Source: Xanthobacteraceae bacterium
GTDB lineage: Bacteria; Pseudomonadota; Alphaproteobacteria; Rhizobiales; Xanthobacteraceae
NCBI GenBank assembly: GCA_019454205.1
Contig: CP075369.1
Coordinates: forward strand, 1,426,001-1,490,000
Direction: 5' to 3'
Length of the DNA stretch: 64,000 bases
The notes below the pieces were generated by a model, which saw nothing but the letters and a program-made list of their open reading frames with translations, was not told the origin of the DNA and did not search any database. Positions 16,941 to 26,428 of the stretch are shown piece by piece (position 1 is the stretch's first letter; each line of letters opens with the position of its first letter). A program made the position numbers and the translations under genes.

Positions 16941-17516
16941 TTAACGGCGGATCAGGCCACCCGGCACTGCATTGGGAACATTCGGCAGCGCAGGCACGGC
17001 CGGGTTGAGCGCATTCGTGGCATCTCCGCCCGGCGGACGGATCGTGACCGGAAGCTGCTTCGGCAAGTCCTGACCGGACTGCGTGATCGCATCGCCAACC
17101 TTGCGGCCCTGATCCTGCACGGTAACCGGAGCGCTTTTCAGCGCATCGCCAAGCCCCGTGACGGGATTGCCGGGAAGTAGCGAGTCCACATCGAGCGAAG
17201 GCACTTCCACATTCACGTTCGGTCCGGTCGGCGCAGCTTGGTAGAATGTCGTGCCGCGATAGACCGGATATTCCCAGAAGCTTCCGGAAAAATTAGAATA
17301 GCTCGGCGAGTATTTATTCGGCGCAATCTCGTTCCTCGTCCGGCCCGGAATCTCCGGCGAGGTCTCCGGCAAAAGCAGGTTCGCTGCGGGAATGGCGATT
17401 TCGGGCGCTTCGGGCAGACCGTAATTCGTGCCGACGGAAACGAGCGCCACGGCAAAGACAAGGAACGAAATGGCCGCGAAGGCCATCTTGCGATAGTGCC
17501 CGGAAGATTTCGCCAT
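16941..17516 (-). CDS. Hypothetical anchored, Pro/Asn-rich periplasmic protein between eno and ftsB
   Basis: A 191-residue protein that I do not recognise. A basic start (MAKSSGHYRK) and one hydrophobic segment (about residues 11-30) suggest a signal anchor. The rest should be periplasmic: low-complexity, rich in Pro, Asn, Val and Gly, with one aromatic patch (SGSFWEYPVYRGTTFYQ) near residues 78-94. It has no cysteine, which excludes a lipoprotein. It lies between eno and ftsB on the same strand; the latter suggests, weakly, an envelope or division role. Confidence 0.65.
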   Translation of the reverse strand: MAKSSGHYRKMAFAAISFLVFAVALVSVGTNYGLPEAPEIAIPAANLLLPETSPEIPGRTRNEIAPNKYSPSYSNFSGSFWEYPVYRGTTFYQAAPTGPNVNVEVPSLDVDSLLPGNPVTGLGDALKSAPVTVQDQGRKVGDAITQSGQDLPKQLPVTIRPPGGDATNALNPAVPALPNVPNAVPGGLIRR

Positions 17517-17580
17517 GCCGCCCTCCTCTTTGTAATGTTCGGAGAGATTGGAGCGGTATCGTGGCGGACTTCCGCCGCGA

Positions 17581-18858
17581 TCACAACTTCAGGGCAGCCC
17601 GTCCGCCGTAGCGCGCCTGCGCACCGAGTTCGTGCTCAATGCGAAGCAACTGGTTGTATTTTGCAGTGCGGTCGGAACGCGCCAGCGAACCGGTCTTGAT
17701 CTGTCCGCAGTTGGTCGCGACCGCGAGGTCGGCAATCGTCGCGTCCTCGGTCTCGCCGGAGCGGTGGGACATCACCGCGCGATAGCCCGCGCGCTGCGCG
17801 GTATCCACCGCGGCCAGCGTTTCGGTGAGCGTGCCGATCTGGTTGACCTTGACGAGGATGGCGTTGCCGACGCCCTTGGTAATGCCGTCGCGCAGACGCT
17901 TCTCGTTGGTGACGAACAGGTCGTCGCCGACAAGCTGCACCTTCGCGCCGATCTTGTCGGTCAGGATTTTCCAGCCAGCCCAGTCGTCCTCGGACATACC
18001 GTCTTCGATGGAGACGATGGGATAGCGTTTGCAGAGATCGGCGAGATAATCCGCCTGCTGCTCCGGCGTGCGGCTTTTGCCTTCGCCTTCGTATTCGTAC
18101 TTGCCGTTCTTGAAGAACTCGGTCGAGGCGCAGTCGAGCGCTAGGAACACATCGCTGCCCGGCTTGTATCCAGCCGCTTCGATGGATTTCATCACGAAGC
18201 CGAGCGCCGCGTCGGCATCTTTCAGGTTCGGCGCGAAGCCGCCTTCGTCACCGACGTTTGTGTTGTGGCCTGCTTCCTTGAGCGCCTTCTTCAGTGTGTG
18301 GAAGATTTCTGAGCCGATACGCAGCGCCTCGGAGAACGTCTCCGCGCCCGCCGGCATGATCATGAATTCCTGGAAGTCGATCGGATTGTCGGCATGCGCG
18401 CCGCCGTTGACGATGTTCATCATCGGCACCGGAAGCACGCGCGCGCTCACGCCGCCGATATAGCGATAGAGCGGCATCCCGGCGGACTCGGCCGCCGCCT
18501 TCGCGACCGCCAGCGACACGCCGAGGATGGCGTTCGCACCGAGGCGGCCTTTATTCGGCGTGCCGTCGAGCGCGATCATCGCTTCGTCGATCTTGACCTG
18601 TTCCTCGGCATCCAGCCCGCCGACGGTGTCGAAGATTTCGCCGTTCACGGATGCGACGGCGTTCAGCACGCCCTTGCCGCCGTAGCGCTTCTTGTCGCCG
18701 TCTCGCAGTTCGACAGCTTCGTGCGCGCCGGTGGATGCACCGGACGGTACGGCAGCGCGTCCGAGTGCACCGTCTTCAAGGCGGACTTCTACCTCGACGG
18801 TGGGAAAGCCACGGCTGTCGAGAATTTCGCGGGCGAGGATGTCGGTGATTGCGGTCAT
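17581..18858 (-). CDS. eno: Enolase
   Basis: Converts 2-phosphoglycerate to phosphoenolpyruvate; also a common component of RNA degradosomes. The 425-residue protein has the start MTAITDILAREILDSRGFPT, the substrate-loop region SGASTGAHEAVELRDGD, the metal-binding region VGDDLFVTNEKRL, and the signature SHRSGETEDATIADLAVA with the downstream GQIKTGSLARSDR. Length is normal. It is upstream of the 191-residue gene, ftsB and the pdh operon on the same strand, and so part of the glycolysis-to-acetyl-CoA block. Confidence 0.98.
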   Translation of the reverse strand: MTAITDILAREILDSRGFPTVEVEVRLEDGALGRAAVPSGASTGAHEAVELRDGDKKRYGGKGVLNAVASVNGEIFDTVGGLDAEEQVKIDEAMIALDGTPNKGRLGANAILGVSLAVAKAAAESAGMPLYRYIGGVSARVLPVPMMNIVNGGAHADNPIDFQEFMIMPAGAETFSEALRIGSEIFHTLKKALKEAGHNTNVGDEGGFAPNLKDADAALGFVMKSIEAAGYKPGSDVFLALDCASTEFFKNGKYEYEGEGKSRTPEQQADYLADLCKRYPIVSIEDGMSEDDWAGWKILTDKIGAKVQLVGDDLFVTNEKRLRDGITKGVGNAILVKVNQIGTLTETLAAVDTAQRAGYRAVMSHRSGETEDATIADLAVATNCGQIKTGSLARSDRTAKYNQLLRIEHELGAQARYGGRAALKL

Positions 18859-18909
18859 GATGGGCAGGGCTTCTACCCGAACTGCGTGCCCCGCGCAAAG
18901 ACCCGAAGC

Positions 18910-19326
18910 CTAGCCGGTGCTTCGTGCAATCCAGCCGAAGTAGAACTCCCAGCGAGGTACCGCATCGGTGAAGCCGCGTACGGCGTGACAGCCTGCGTCG
19001 GGCTGAGGCCTCGCATACCGCTCGAGGTCCGCGTAACGGACCAGCCGAACGGAGTCCTTTAACTCCGTCACGTCGCGGCTTTTCGTGAACTGGTACTGCG
19101 TGGTCCGCTCGTCGATGCAGCGAAGCGATGCGAAGGAGTTGTTGGCCGGTTCGTAAACGACCCAATCGACCACCCTTTCGATGGTCGAAGGCGCCACGAA
19201 GTACCAGGACAACACGAAGATCAGCAGCGAGGCTGCGAGGAAGTCGAGAAAGCCAAAAGAAGACAGGCCGGGGCGCTTGAGGCGCTCGCGTCTCGAACTG
19301 GACAGGCCGCGATATTCCAGCTTCAT
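18910..19326 (-). CDS. Small membrane-anchored protein of unknown function
   Basis: A 138-residue product from the ATG at 19326. After a basic region (SSRRERLKRPG), one hydrophobic segment lies near residues 26-45 (FLDFLAASLLIFVLSWYFVA), followed by a soluble domain with two cysteines (SLRCIDER and DAGCHAV). I do not recognise the family. Longer frames upstream overlap queF in antisense, so the start facing the divergent queF was chosen. Only 6 bases separate the two starts, so their promoters must overlap each other's genes. The gene lies 51 bp before eno on the same strand. Confidence 0.6.
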   Translation of the reverse strand: MKLEYRGLSSSRRERLKRPGLSSFGFLDFLAASLLIFVLSWYFVAPSTIERVVDWVVYEPANNSFASLRCIDERTTQYQFTKSRDVTELKDSVRLVRYADLERYARPQPDAGCHAVRGFTDAVPRWEFYFGWIARSTG

Positions 19327-19332
19327 AAGGCT

Positions 19333-19785
19333 ATGCCCCATAAAAACTTGAAACTCGGTGTCCCTACCCCTGTTCCTTCCTCCCCGGATCAGGCGACGTT
19401 GGACCGCGTGCCCAACCCACATCCGGATACGGATTATGCGGCTCGATTCGTAACTCCAGAGTTTACGGCCCTGTGCCCGATCACCGGCCAACCGGATTTC
19501 GCACATATTGTCATCGACTACGTGCCGCGAAAATGGCTGGTGGAGTCGAAATCGCTCAAATTGTATTTCGCCAGCTTTCGCAATCACGGCGCGTTTCATG
19601 AAGATTGCACCGTCGCGATCGGCAAAAAGCTCGTAAAATTGCTTTCTCCCAAATACTTGCGCATCGGCGGCTACTGGTATCCGCGCGGCGGCATGCCGAT
19701 CGACGTGTTCTGGCAGCATGGCCGGCTTCCGTCCAGGGTATGGATTCCGGATCAGGGCGTCGCCCCCTATCGCGGCCGCGGATGA
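19333..19785 (+). CDS. queF: NADPH-dependent preQ0 reductase QueF
   Basis: Reduces 7-cyano-7-deazaguanine to preQ1 in queuosine synthesis. The 150-residue protein is the short, unimodular type. The active-site motif FTALCPITGQPDFAH contains the nucleophile Cys48, and the substrate/NADPH motif ESKSLKLYFASFRNHG is followed by FHEDC with catalytic His and Glu. AAGG precedes the ATG at the right distance. No other queuosine gene is in the window and no preQ1 riboswitch could be made out in front of it. Confidence 0.96.
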   Translation: MPHKNLKLGVPTPVPSSPDQATLDRVPNPHPDTDYAARFVTPEFTALCPITGQPDFAHIVIDYVPRKWLVESKSLKLYFASFRNHGAFHEDCTVAIGKKLVKLLSPKYLRIGGYWYPRGGMPIDVFWQHGRLPSRVWIPDQGVAPYRGRG

Positions 19786-19798
19786 GCCTGCGCGGCCA

Positions 19799-20725
19799 AT
19801 GGCAAGAATCATCATCACCAACGGCGACCACGCCGCGACCGCCCTTTCCGCCCACTTTCCCGACGCCGAAATCCTGATCTGGCGCGACGTGCTGATCGAG
19901 GGTCCGGTTCCCGGCGGCATCTCTGATGAAGCATTGGCAGACGTGCGCGCACGTTACATCGAGCAGGCGTTCGGCATGAACGGCGTGCGCGAAGATTTCA
20001 CGCGCCGCGACCTTGCCTTCGAGCGCATCACGCCTGCCGATCAGGTCGAACTCTGGTTCGAGACCGATCTGCACGATCAGTTGCAGCTCATCCAGATTCT
20101 CGCGCTGTTTCATGCGCAAGCCGCGCGCCCCGCGCTCGCGCTGACGCTGGATGCGCCCCCGCTCCTGAAACACATCGAGGAAATGGCGAAGAAGCTCGCG
20201 CCGGTACAGGACGCGCAGCTTGAAGAAGCCTCCGTACTCTGGACCGCATTTCGCACAGACGACCCCCGCAAGGTCATCGCGCTATCGAACGAAAGCGGCG
20301 CATTGCCGGAAGCACGCGCCGCATTCCTCAGGATGCTCGAAGAATATCCGGGAGCGCGCGACGGCCTTGGCCGCATCGAAAGAAAAGCGCTGCTCGCTGT
20401 CCGCGACGGCGCCGTTGCACCGGCACTTGCATTTCGCCATTACCAGCAAACCGAGGCTTTACCGTTCCTCGGCGATCTCGGTTTCTTCTCCCGCCTCGAT
20501 GCACTGGCGTTCTGCAAGCATCCGCTACTGCACGGAATTCCGGAAGGCGGCATCGCGCGCGCCAGCCGCGAAGGCAAGACGCTCGAATATTCGCACGCGG
20601 AAATCGGCCTCACCGAGACCGGACAAGCTGTGCTGGAAGAACGCGCAGACTTCGTGAAGCTGAACGGCGTAGACCGCTGGATCGGCGGCGTGCATCTCAA
20701 TGGCCCGGACGTATTGCGGCGCTAG
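19799..20725 (+). CDS. DUF1835 domain-containing protein
   Basis: About 308 residues from the ATG at 19799, 13 bases after the queF stop, so probably co-transcribed with it. The N-terminal part (IITNGDHAATAL ... WRDVLIEGPV) matches the DUF1835 pattern, and the C-terminal part ends with RWIGGVHLNG, which recalls the region often found with it (DUF3658-like). No function is known, and no catalytic motif stands out. Its stop overlaps that of the convergent MFS gene at a CTAG tetramer (20722-20725). Confidence 0.8.
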   Translation: MARIIITNGDHAATALSAHFPDAEILIWRDVLIEGPVPGGISDEALADVRARYIEQAFGMNGVREDFTRRDLAFERITPADQVELWFETDLHDQLQLIQILALFHAQAARPALALTLDAPPLLKHIEEMAKKLAPVQDAQLEEASVLWTAFRTDDPRKVIALSNESGALPEARAAFLRMLEEYPGARDGLGRIERKALLAVRDGAVAPALAFRHYQQTEALPFLGDLGFFSRLDALAFCKHPLLHGIPEGGIARASREGKTLEYSHAEIGLTETGQAVLEERADFVKLNGVDRWIGGVHLNGPDVLRR

Positions 20726-21891
20726 ACGCCGCCAGCCGCATCCTTCGGAAACAGCTTCTTCGCGCCCATCAATCCGGTGACGGCGATCAACGCCGCCGCG
20801 AGCAGCAATGTCGGCGCGATGCCGAGCAGCTTCAGTCCCCAATAATAGAACACCGGGCCGATTGCGTGTCCGATGAAGAAGAACGACGAATGCAACGAAA
20901 GCGCGGAGCCGCGCGCAGCCGGCGCAATCTCGGATGATGCAAGCTGGAAGCAGTTGTGCATCATGTAGAAGCCGACACCCATCACGAGGAACACGGCCGC
21001 CTCGACCGGCCAGCTCAGCCGTTGCGTCGCGACGCAAAGCATGACGGCGGCAATCGCAGCGCCCCAGATCATCAATCCGCGCGTGCCGAACCAGCGCACC
21101 ATCTGCGGCACGATCAGTCCGAACATCGCACCGCCGAAAGCAAAGCTGGCGATGACGAAGCCCGCGATCGTCGCGCGATACTCGCCTACTTCGTGCAGCA
21201 GAATGGCGACGAACGGAAACAGGCCGAAGATCGCGACCCCCTCGAACAGCACGCCGAGGTAGGTCCACTTCGCCCGCGGATTCGAGAACACCGTGCGATA
21301 GCTGTTCACGGCAAACGCGAAATCGAAACGCTGGCCGCGTTCGTGTTTCACGTTCCGGAAACCCCAAAGGCCCAACGCGAAGGCGATCAGCCCACAAATC
21401 GTCGCCGCGATCAGAACGCCGCGCCAGCTCGTGAAGTCGCCGACAATGCCGCCCGCCCACGCGCCGGTCAGGTTGCCGCTGACGGCGGCGGCCACATAGC
21501 GCCCCAGCGCGACCTGCCGCCGTTCGACCGCGACCGAGTCCGAAACGAAGGCGAGACCCGCCGGGAAGATTCCGCCTGCAGCAATACCGGATACGGCGCG
21601 GCTGATCAGCAGCCAGGTGAAGTTCGGCGCGAAGGCGCCCGATAGCGTTGCGATCACCAGCAGCCCGACGCCGGCCATCATCAGCCGCGTCTTGCCGAAG
21701 AAGTCGCTCACCGGACCAAGCAGCGGTTGCACGATGGCGAACGGCAACGCGAACGCGGTCGCGAGCAACGCGACATCGGCGGCGGGGATACCGAACTCGG
21801 CAGAGATTCCCGGTACGACCGGATCGATCGCGCGCATGAACAGGCTGGTCGAGAATGCGATAAAGCCTACGACGATCAGCGCGCGGTTCAT
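20722..21891 (-). CDS. MFS transporter
   Basis: A 389-residue integral membrane protein with about 12 hydrophobic helices. Motif-A-like sequence follows the second helix (LLGPVSDFFGKTRLMMAG), and the N-terminal helix contains FSTSLFMRAIDPVVPGIS, typical of drug/metabolite efflux MFS proteins (DHA1-like). The substrate cannot be told from sequence. It starts 24 bp after the kdsA stop on the same strand, but a functional link to Kdo synthesis is unlikely to follow from this alone. Confidence 0.88.
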   Translation of the reverse strand: MNRALIVVGFIAFSTSLFMRAIDPVVPGISAEFGIPAADVALLATAFALPFAIVQPLLGPVSDFFGKTRLMMAGVGLLVIATLSGAFAPNFTWLLISRAVSGIAAGGIFPAGLAFVSDSVAVERRQVALGRYVAAAVSGNLTGAWAGGIVGDFTSWRGVLIAATICGLIAFALGLWGFRNVKHERGQRFDFAFAVNSYRTVFSNPRAKWTYLGVLFEGVAIFGLFPFVAILLHEVGEYRATIAGFVIASFAFGGAMFGLIVPQMVRWFGTRGLMIWGAAIAAVMLCVATQRLSWPVEAAVFLVMGVGFYMMHNCFQLASSEIAPAARGSALSLHSSFFFIGHAIGPVFYYWGLKLLGIAPTLLLAAALIAVTGLMGAKKLFPKDAAGGV

Positions 21892-21915
21892 GTTTTTGTC
21901 TGCGGAGTACCGCGC

Positions 21916-22770
21916 CTAACGCTTCGTCTTCGCGAGTTTGTCGAACGCCATAAGATCAGTGAGCAGCGCCGGAAGGTCTTTGATGTGGATCATATTCGGT
22001 CCGTCGGACGGCGCATGGTCCGGGTCCGGATGCGTCTCGATGAAGACCCCCGCCACTCCGACCGCCACGGCCGCGCGCGCCAGCACGCCGACATATTTGC
22101 GCTCGCCGCCAGAGGAAGTGCCATGTCCGCCGGGCTGCTGCACCGAGTGCGTCGCATCGAAGATCACCGGCGCGCCCGTATCGCGCAGCACGGGAAGCGC
22201 ACGCATGTCGCTGACCAGCGTGTTGTACCCAAAGGAAACGCCGCGCTCCGTTACCAGCACGTTCGGATTACCCGCACCCGTTACCTTCTCGACGACATTC
22301 TTCATGTCCCATGGCGCGAGGAATTGCCCCTTCTTCACGTTCACCACGCGGCCGGTCTTTGCGGCGGCGATCAGGAGATCGGTCTGGCGGCACAGGAACG
22401 CGGGGATTTGCAGCACGTCGCAGACTTCCGCCGCACGCGCGCATTGGTCGATCTCATGAACATCGGTCAGCGTCGGCAGGCCGAGCGTCTCGCGGATTTC
22501 CGCGAACACCGGTAGCGCCGCATCCATTCCCATGCCGCGCGTGGCTTTCGCGCTGGTGCGGTTCGCCTTGTCGAACGAGGTTTTATAGACGAGGCCGATG
22601 TTCAGCCGTGCTGCGATCTCCTTGAGCGCGGCTGCGACTTCGAGCGCGTGCGCGCGGCTTTCCATCTGGCATGGACCGGCAATCAGACTGAGCGGCAAGT
22701 CGTTGCCGAAACCCACGTTTCCCGCGGAAACGACGGAGTTGGGCGCAGGGTTGGCAAGGGGCTTATTCAT
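21916..22770 (-). CDS. kdsA: 3-deoxy-8-phosphooctulonate synthase KdsA
   Basis: Condenses phosphoenolpyruvate with arabinose 5-phosphate to make Kdo 8-phosphate for lipopolysaccharide. The 284 residues contain IAGPCQMESRAHALEVA-type sequence, YKTSFDKANRTS, GLPTLTDVHEIDQC, and FIETHPDPDHAPSDGPNM, all KdsA hallmarks. The conserved cysteine near the N-terminal GPCQ suggests the metal-dependent class, as an inference. It works with the lipid A genes at 43705-48098. The VOC gene lies 33 bp upstream on the same strand. Confidence 0.97.
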   Translation of the reverse strand: MNKPLANPAPNSVVSAGNVGFGNDLPLSLIAGPCQMESRAHALEVAAALKEIAARLNIGLVYKTSFDKANRTSAKATRGMGMDAALPVFAEIRETLGLPTLTDVHEIDQCARAAEVCDVLQIPAFLCRQTDLLIAAAKTGRVVNVKKGQFLAPWDMKNVVEKVTGAGNPNVLVTERGVSFGYNTLVSDMRALPVLRDTGAPVIFDATHSVQQPGGHGTSSGGERKYVGVLARAAVAVGVAGVFIETHPDPDHAPSDGPNMIHIKDLPALLTDLMAFDKLAKTKR

Positions 22771-22803
22771 CGCGGCGGACCATGCTTCGCGCCGCCAGCC
22801 GGG

Positions 22804-23673
22804 TCAACCGGGCTGGCCTGCCGTACCGGCTTCGAAAGCGAGCACTGCGCCATGGGCATGGATCGCGAGGCGGCCGTTCCGTTCCTGTGCGGACAGCCCG
22901 CTTTTTGCAACCGCAGCGCGGAGTTTCGCAGCATCGCCCGCGAAACAAGCGGCGGAGAAGCGAAGGCCTTTCGCAACCGGCGGCATGAAACCCAAAGCAT
23001 CCTCGAACGGACGGGGTTCGGTGACTTGCACGGTGCCGAGCGGTGTTTCGAAAGTTACGCCGAGCGAAGTCGAACGCGGGTCGCGAATGCCGGTCCAGGT
23101 CTGGAAGAAATATTGCTGATCGGTAGGGCTGTCGGCGGTGAAAATCACAGCGGACACGCTCGCCGCACCGTTCGGATGCGCCTGCAATTCCTTGAACCAG
23201 AAATTCTCCGGCCGCTTGTGCTGGCAGACGAAGGTCATCGCATCGGAGGAGTCCGGCTCGCGCAGGAATGCGAGCGAGAAGGCAAGCTCCGCTTCGCTGC
23301 CGTCAGGGCGCTTTCCCATCCGTCCGAAATCGAACACCGGAAATCCGCCAAAGCCTGCCTTGTCGAAGATGGCCTTGTCGGCATTCGCATCGGCGCTTGA
23401 AAGCACCAGCCCGCTCAGGCCTTCGCCATTCCGGGCGAGAAAGTCGCGGTGAAAGTGCGCGAACGAAACCGGCCCGCCCTCGCCTTGAATCTTCTCAGGC
23501 TCCGCGACTTCTAAAATCTCGATGTAGGAGCCATCGAGTTGCACGATGCGGTTATGCGTGCCGAACGGATGCTTGTTCCGCGTGCCGACCAGAAAGCCCA
23601 GCTTCTCGTAAGTTGCAGCAGCCGCGTCGAGATCGCGGACCAGGTGGATGACGTGGTCGATGCCGCGGGACAT
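22804..23673 (-). CDS. VOC/glyoxalase-like domain protein
   Basis: A 289-residue protein of the vicinal oxygen chelate superfamily. The start MSRGIDHVIHLVRDLDAAAA is the classic first beta strand and helix of a VOC module with a metal-binding His. Later FPVFDFGRMG and LPRGTVQVTEP-like stretches suggest two or more modules, as in the Glyoxalase-like domain family. The substrate is unknown. It starts at an ATG at 23673, directly against the stop of the upstream nuclease-like gene (23674), so the two are probably translated together. Confidence 0.82.
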   Translation of the reverse strand: MSRGIDHVIHLVRDLDAAAATYEKLGFLVGTRNKHPFGTHNRIVQLDGSYIEILEVAEPEKIQGEGGPVSFAHFHRDFLARNGEGLSGLVLSSADANADKAIFDKAGFGGFPVFDFGRMGKRPDGSEAELAFSLAFLREPDSSDAMTFVCQHKRPENFWFKELQAHPNGAASVSAVIFTADSPTDQQYFFQTWTGIRDPRSTSLGVTFETPLGTVQVTEPRPFEDALGFMPPVAKGLRFSAACFAGDAAKLRAAVAKSGLSAQERNGRLAIHAHGAVLAFEAGTAGQPG

Positions 23674-24099
23674 TCAACCTCCAGCCAATCGTTTTACAGT
23701 CGCAAGACCAATTGGCCGCTGGCCATTCTTCTGCATCGCACCCGCGGCGTCCCAAATTGGCTTACCGGGGCCATCGTAAATGACCTCAGCAAAATCAGTA
23801 TTCACCACCCGTAAAACTATCAGCCGATCACAGCAAGCATTAAGCGCAATTCGCTTTCCTGCGGTGAGCTTAATTTGGACGAAGCATCCATCTTCATCGA
23901 CCGCATCATGAACACTCGTGGAGCCGGGAAGCAGTTTTAGATTGAAATGTTCCGCAGCAATAACCTCACCGATTGAACCCACAAGATGGCCGTCGGGTGT
24001 AAATTTCCTGCCCAAACCGTTATAAAGAGCATCTAACTCTGCAACCGCTTCATAGATTTTTGCGACGGGCTTCGGGAGTTTAATTTCGCGCGCGGCCAC
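23674..24099 (-). CDS. DUF6998-like protein with PD-(D/E)XK-type residues
   Basis: About 141 residues from a GTG at 24099; no ATG is available before residue 122. The central part SIGEVIAAEHF ... HDAVDEDGCFVQIKLT has Glu45, Asp65 and Gln75-x-Lys77, spaced as in PD-(D/E)XK nuclease folds of the Mrr/Hjc kind (E...D...QxK). The C terminus has QKNGQRPIGL, which I associate with DUF6998 proteins. The gene is visibly AT-richer than pyrG upstream and the VOC gene downstream, which suggests acquisition. It has no methylase or other partner next to it. Nuclease activity is inference only; the start is uncertain. Confidence 0.65.
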   Translation of the reverse strand: MAAREIKLPKPVAKIYEAVAELDALYNGLGRKFTPDGHLVGSIGEVIAAEHFNLKLLPGSTSVHDAVDEDGCFVQIKLTAGKRIALNACCDRLIVLRVVNTDFAEVIYDGPGKPIWDAAGAMQKNGQRPIGLATVKRLAGG

Positions 24100-24113
24100 G
24101 TGCGTGCCTGAAA

Positions 24114-25742
<1,629 letters not shown>

Positions 25743-25828
25743 GGGACTTAAGCCTTAAACCCCTCGAATCGATTCTGCGAGGGCGAAAACGTCGCCCCTG
25801 CACTGAAAAATCGGGTGACCTCGAAAAC

Positions 25829-25858
25829 CAAAGAAGAAGGGCCGGTTTCCCGGCCCTT
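25829..25858 (-). terminator. Rho-independent terminator after secG
   Basis: On the minus strand, AAGGGCCGG and CCGGCCCTT form a 9-bp stem (25837-25858) closed by a GAAA tetraloop, followed by CTTCTTTGG. It begins 5 bases after the secG stop. The T-run is interrupted, so termination may be partial and allow read-through into pyrG. Confidence 0.8.
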
Positions 25859-25863
25859 TCGAC

Positions 25864-26226
25864 TTACTTGGATTGCGGAACCTGCGGTCCCTGCGGCGTC
25901 TGCTTTTGCAGCTGCTCCAGGATTGTCGGCGCATTGGGGTTCAGCGGCGCCGGGGCGGCCGGACCGCCGGGCTGGTTCTGCTGGATTACGGTCGGCGCGG
26001 CGGGCCGCCAGCCAGCCAGGATCGAGAGCGAAAGACTGGTGATGAAGAAGCCGGTCGCCAGCAACGCGGTGGCGCGCGTCAGCATGTTGGCGGTGCCGCG
26101 ATTGGTCATGAAGCCGCCGCTGCCGCCGCCGATTCCCAGTCCGCCGCCTTCGGAGCGCTGGAGAAGCACAACGCCGATCAGGGCGAGCACGATCAGCAGG
26201 TGAATAACGATCAGAACAGTCTGCAT
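25864..26226 (-). CDS. secG: Preprotein translocase subunit SecG
   Basis: Small accessory subunit of the SecYEG channel. From the ATG at 26226 the product has 120 residues with two membrane helices (about 1-22, MQTVLIVIHLLIVLALIGVV, and 52-73) separated by the glycine-rich loop LLQRSEGGGLGIGGGSGGF, the family hallmark. The C-terminal tail is rich in Pro, Gln and Ala. The longer open frame adds 18 unlike residues and was rejected. The tpiA-secG-pyrG order is common in alphaproteobacteria. Confidence 0.95.
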   Translation of the reverse strand: MQTVLIVIHLLIVLALIGVVLLQRSEGGGLGIGGGSGGFMTNRGTANMLTRATALLATGFFITSLSLSILAGWRPAAPTVIQQNQPGGPAAPAPLNPNAPTILEQLQKQTPQGPQVPQSK

Positions 26227-26275
26227 GGAGATTCCGGAGCCGAGAACGGCACAGCAAAAGCCAAATTCGCGGCGA

Positions 26276-26304
26276 GGCATACACGATTAGGCCGCCACGT
26301 CCAA
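26276..26304 (-). promoter_or_regulatory. Possible promoter of secG
   Basis: On the minus strand TTGGAC (26299-26304) and TATGCC (26276-26281) are 17 bases apart, about 50 bases upstream of the secG ATG. The -35 box is close to consensus and the -10 box is weak. No other good pair was seen in the 159-bp gap to tpiA. Confidence 0.3.
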
Positions 26305-26331
26305 CCGTCGCCTGATCGGATTCCGTTACAG

Positions 26332-26428
26332 TGATTTTCTATGAAATCAGATCAACGACTTAAAGGAGATTTATAACTCTAGAAATTATATGTAAGCACC
26401 AGAAATACCATGAAAATCAGATGATTTT
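26332..26428. repeat. AT-rich inverted and direct repeats at the 3' end of tpiA
   Basis: The block is much more AT-rich than its surroundings. It holds the inverted repeat TGATTT-N6-AAATCA (26332-26349), the near-perfect inverted repeat AAAATCA-GA-TGATTTT inside the tpiA 3' end (26413-26428), and a direct repeat: ATGAAATCAGATCA (26341-26354) against ATGAAAATCAGATGA (26410-26424). The outer hairpin could act as a weak terminator after tpiA. The repeat may mark an old small insertion or duplication. Confidence 0.45.

Noticed and set aside
18910..19920. A 336-codon version of the small membrane-protein gene
   Set aside because: The extension runs antisense through queF. The ATG at 19326 gives a sensible membrane protein without this.
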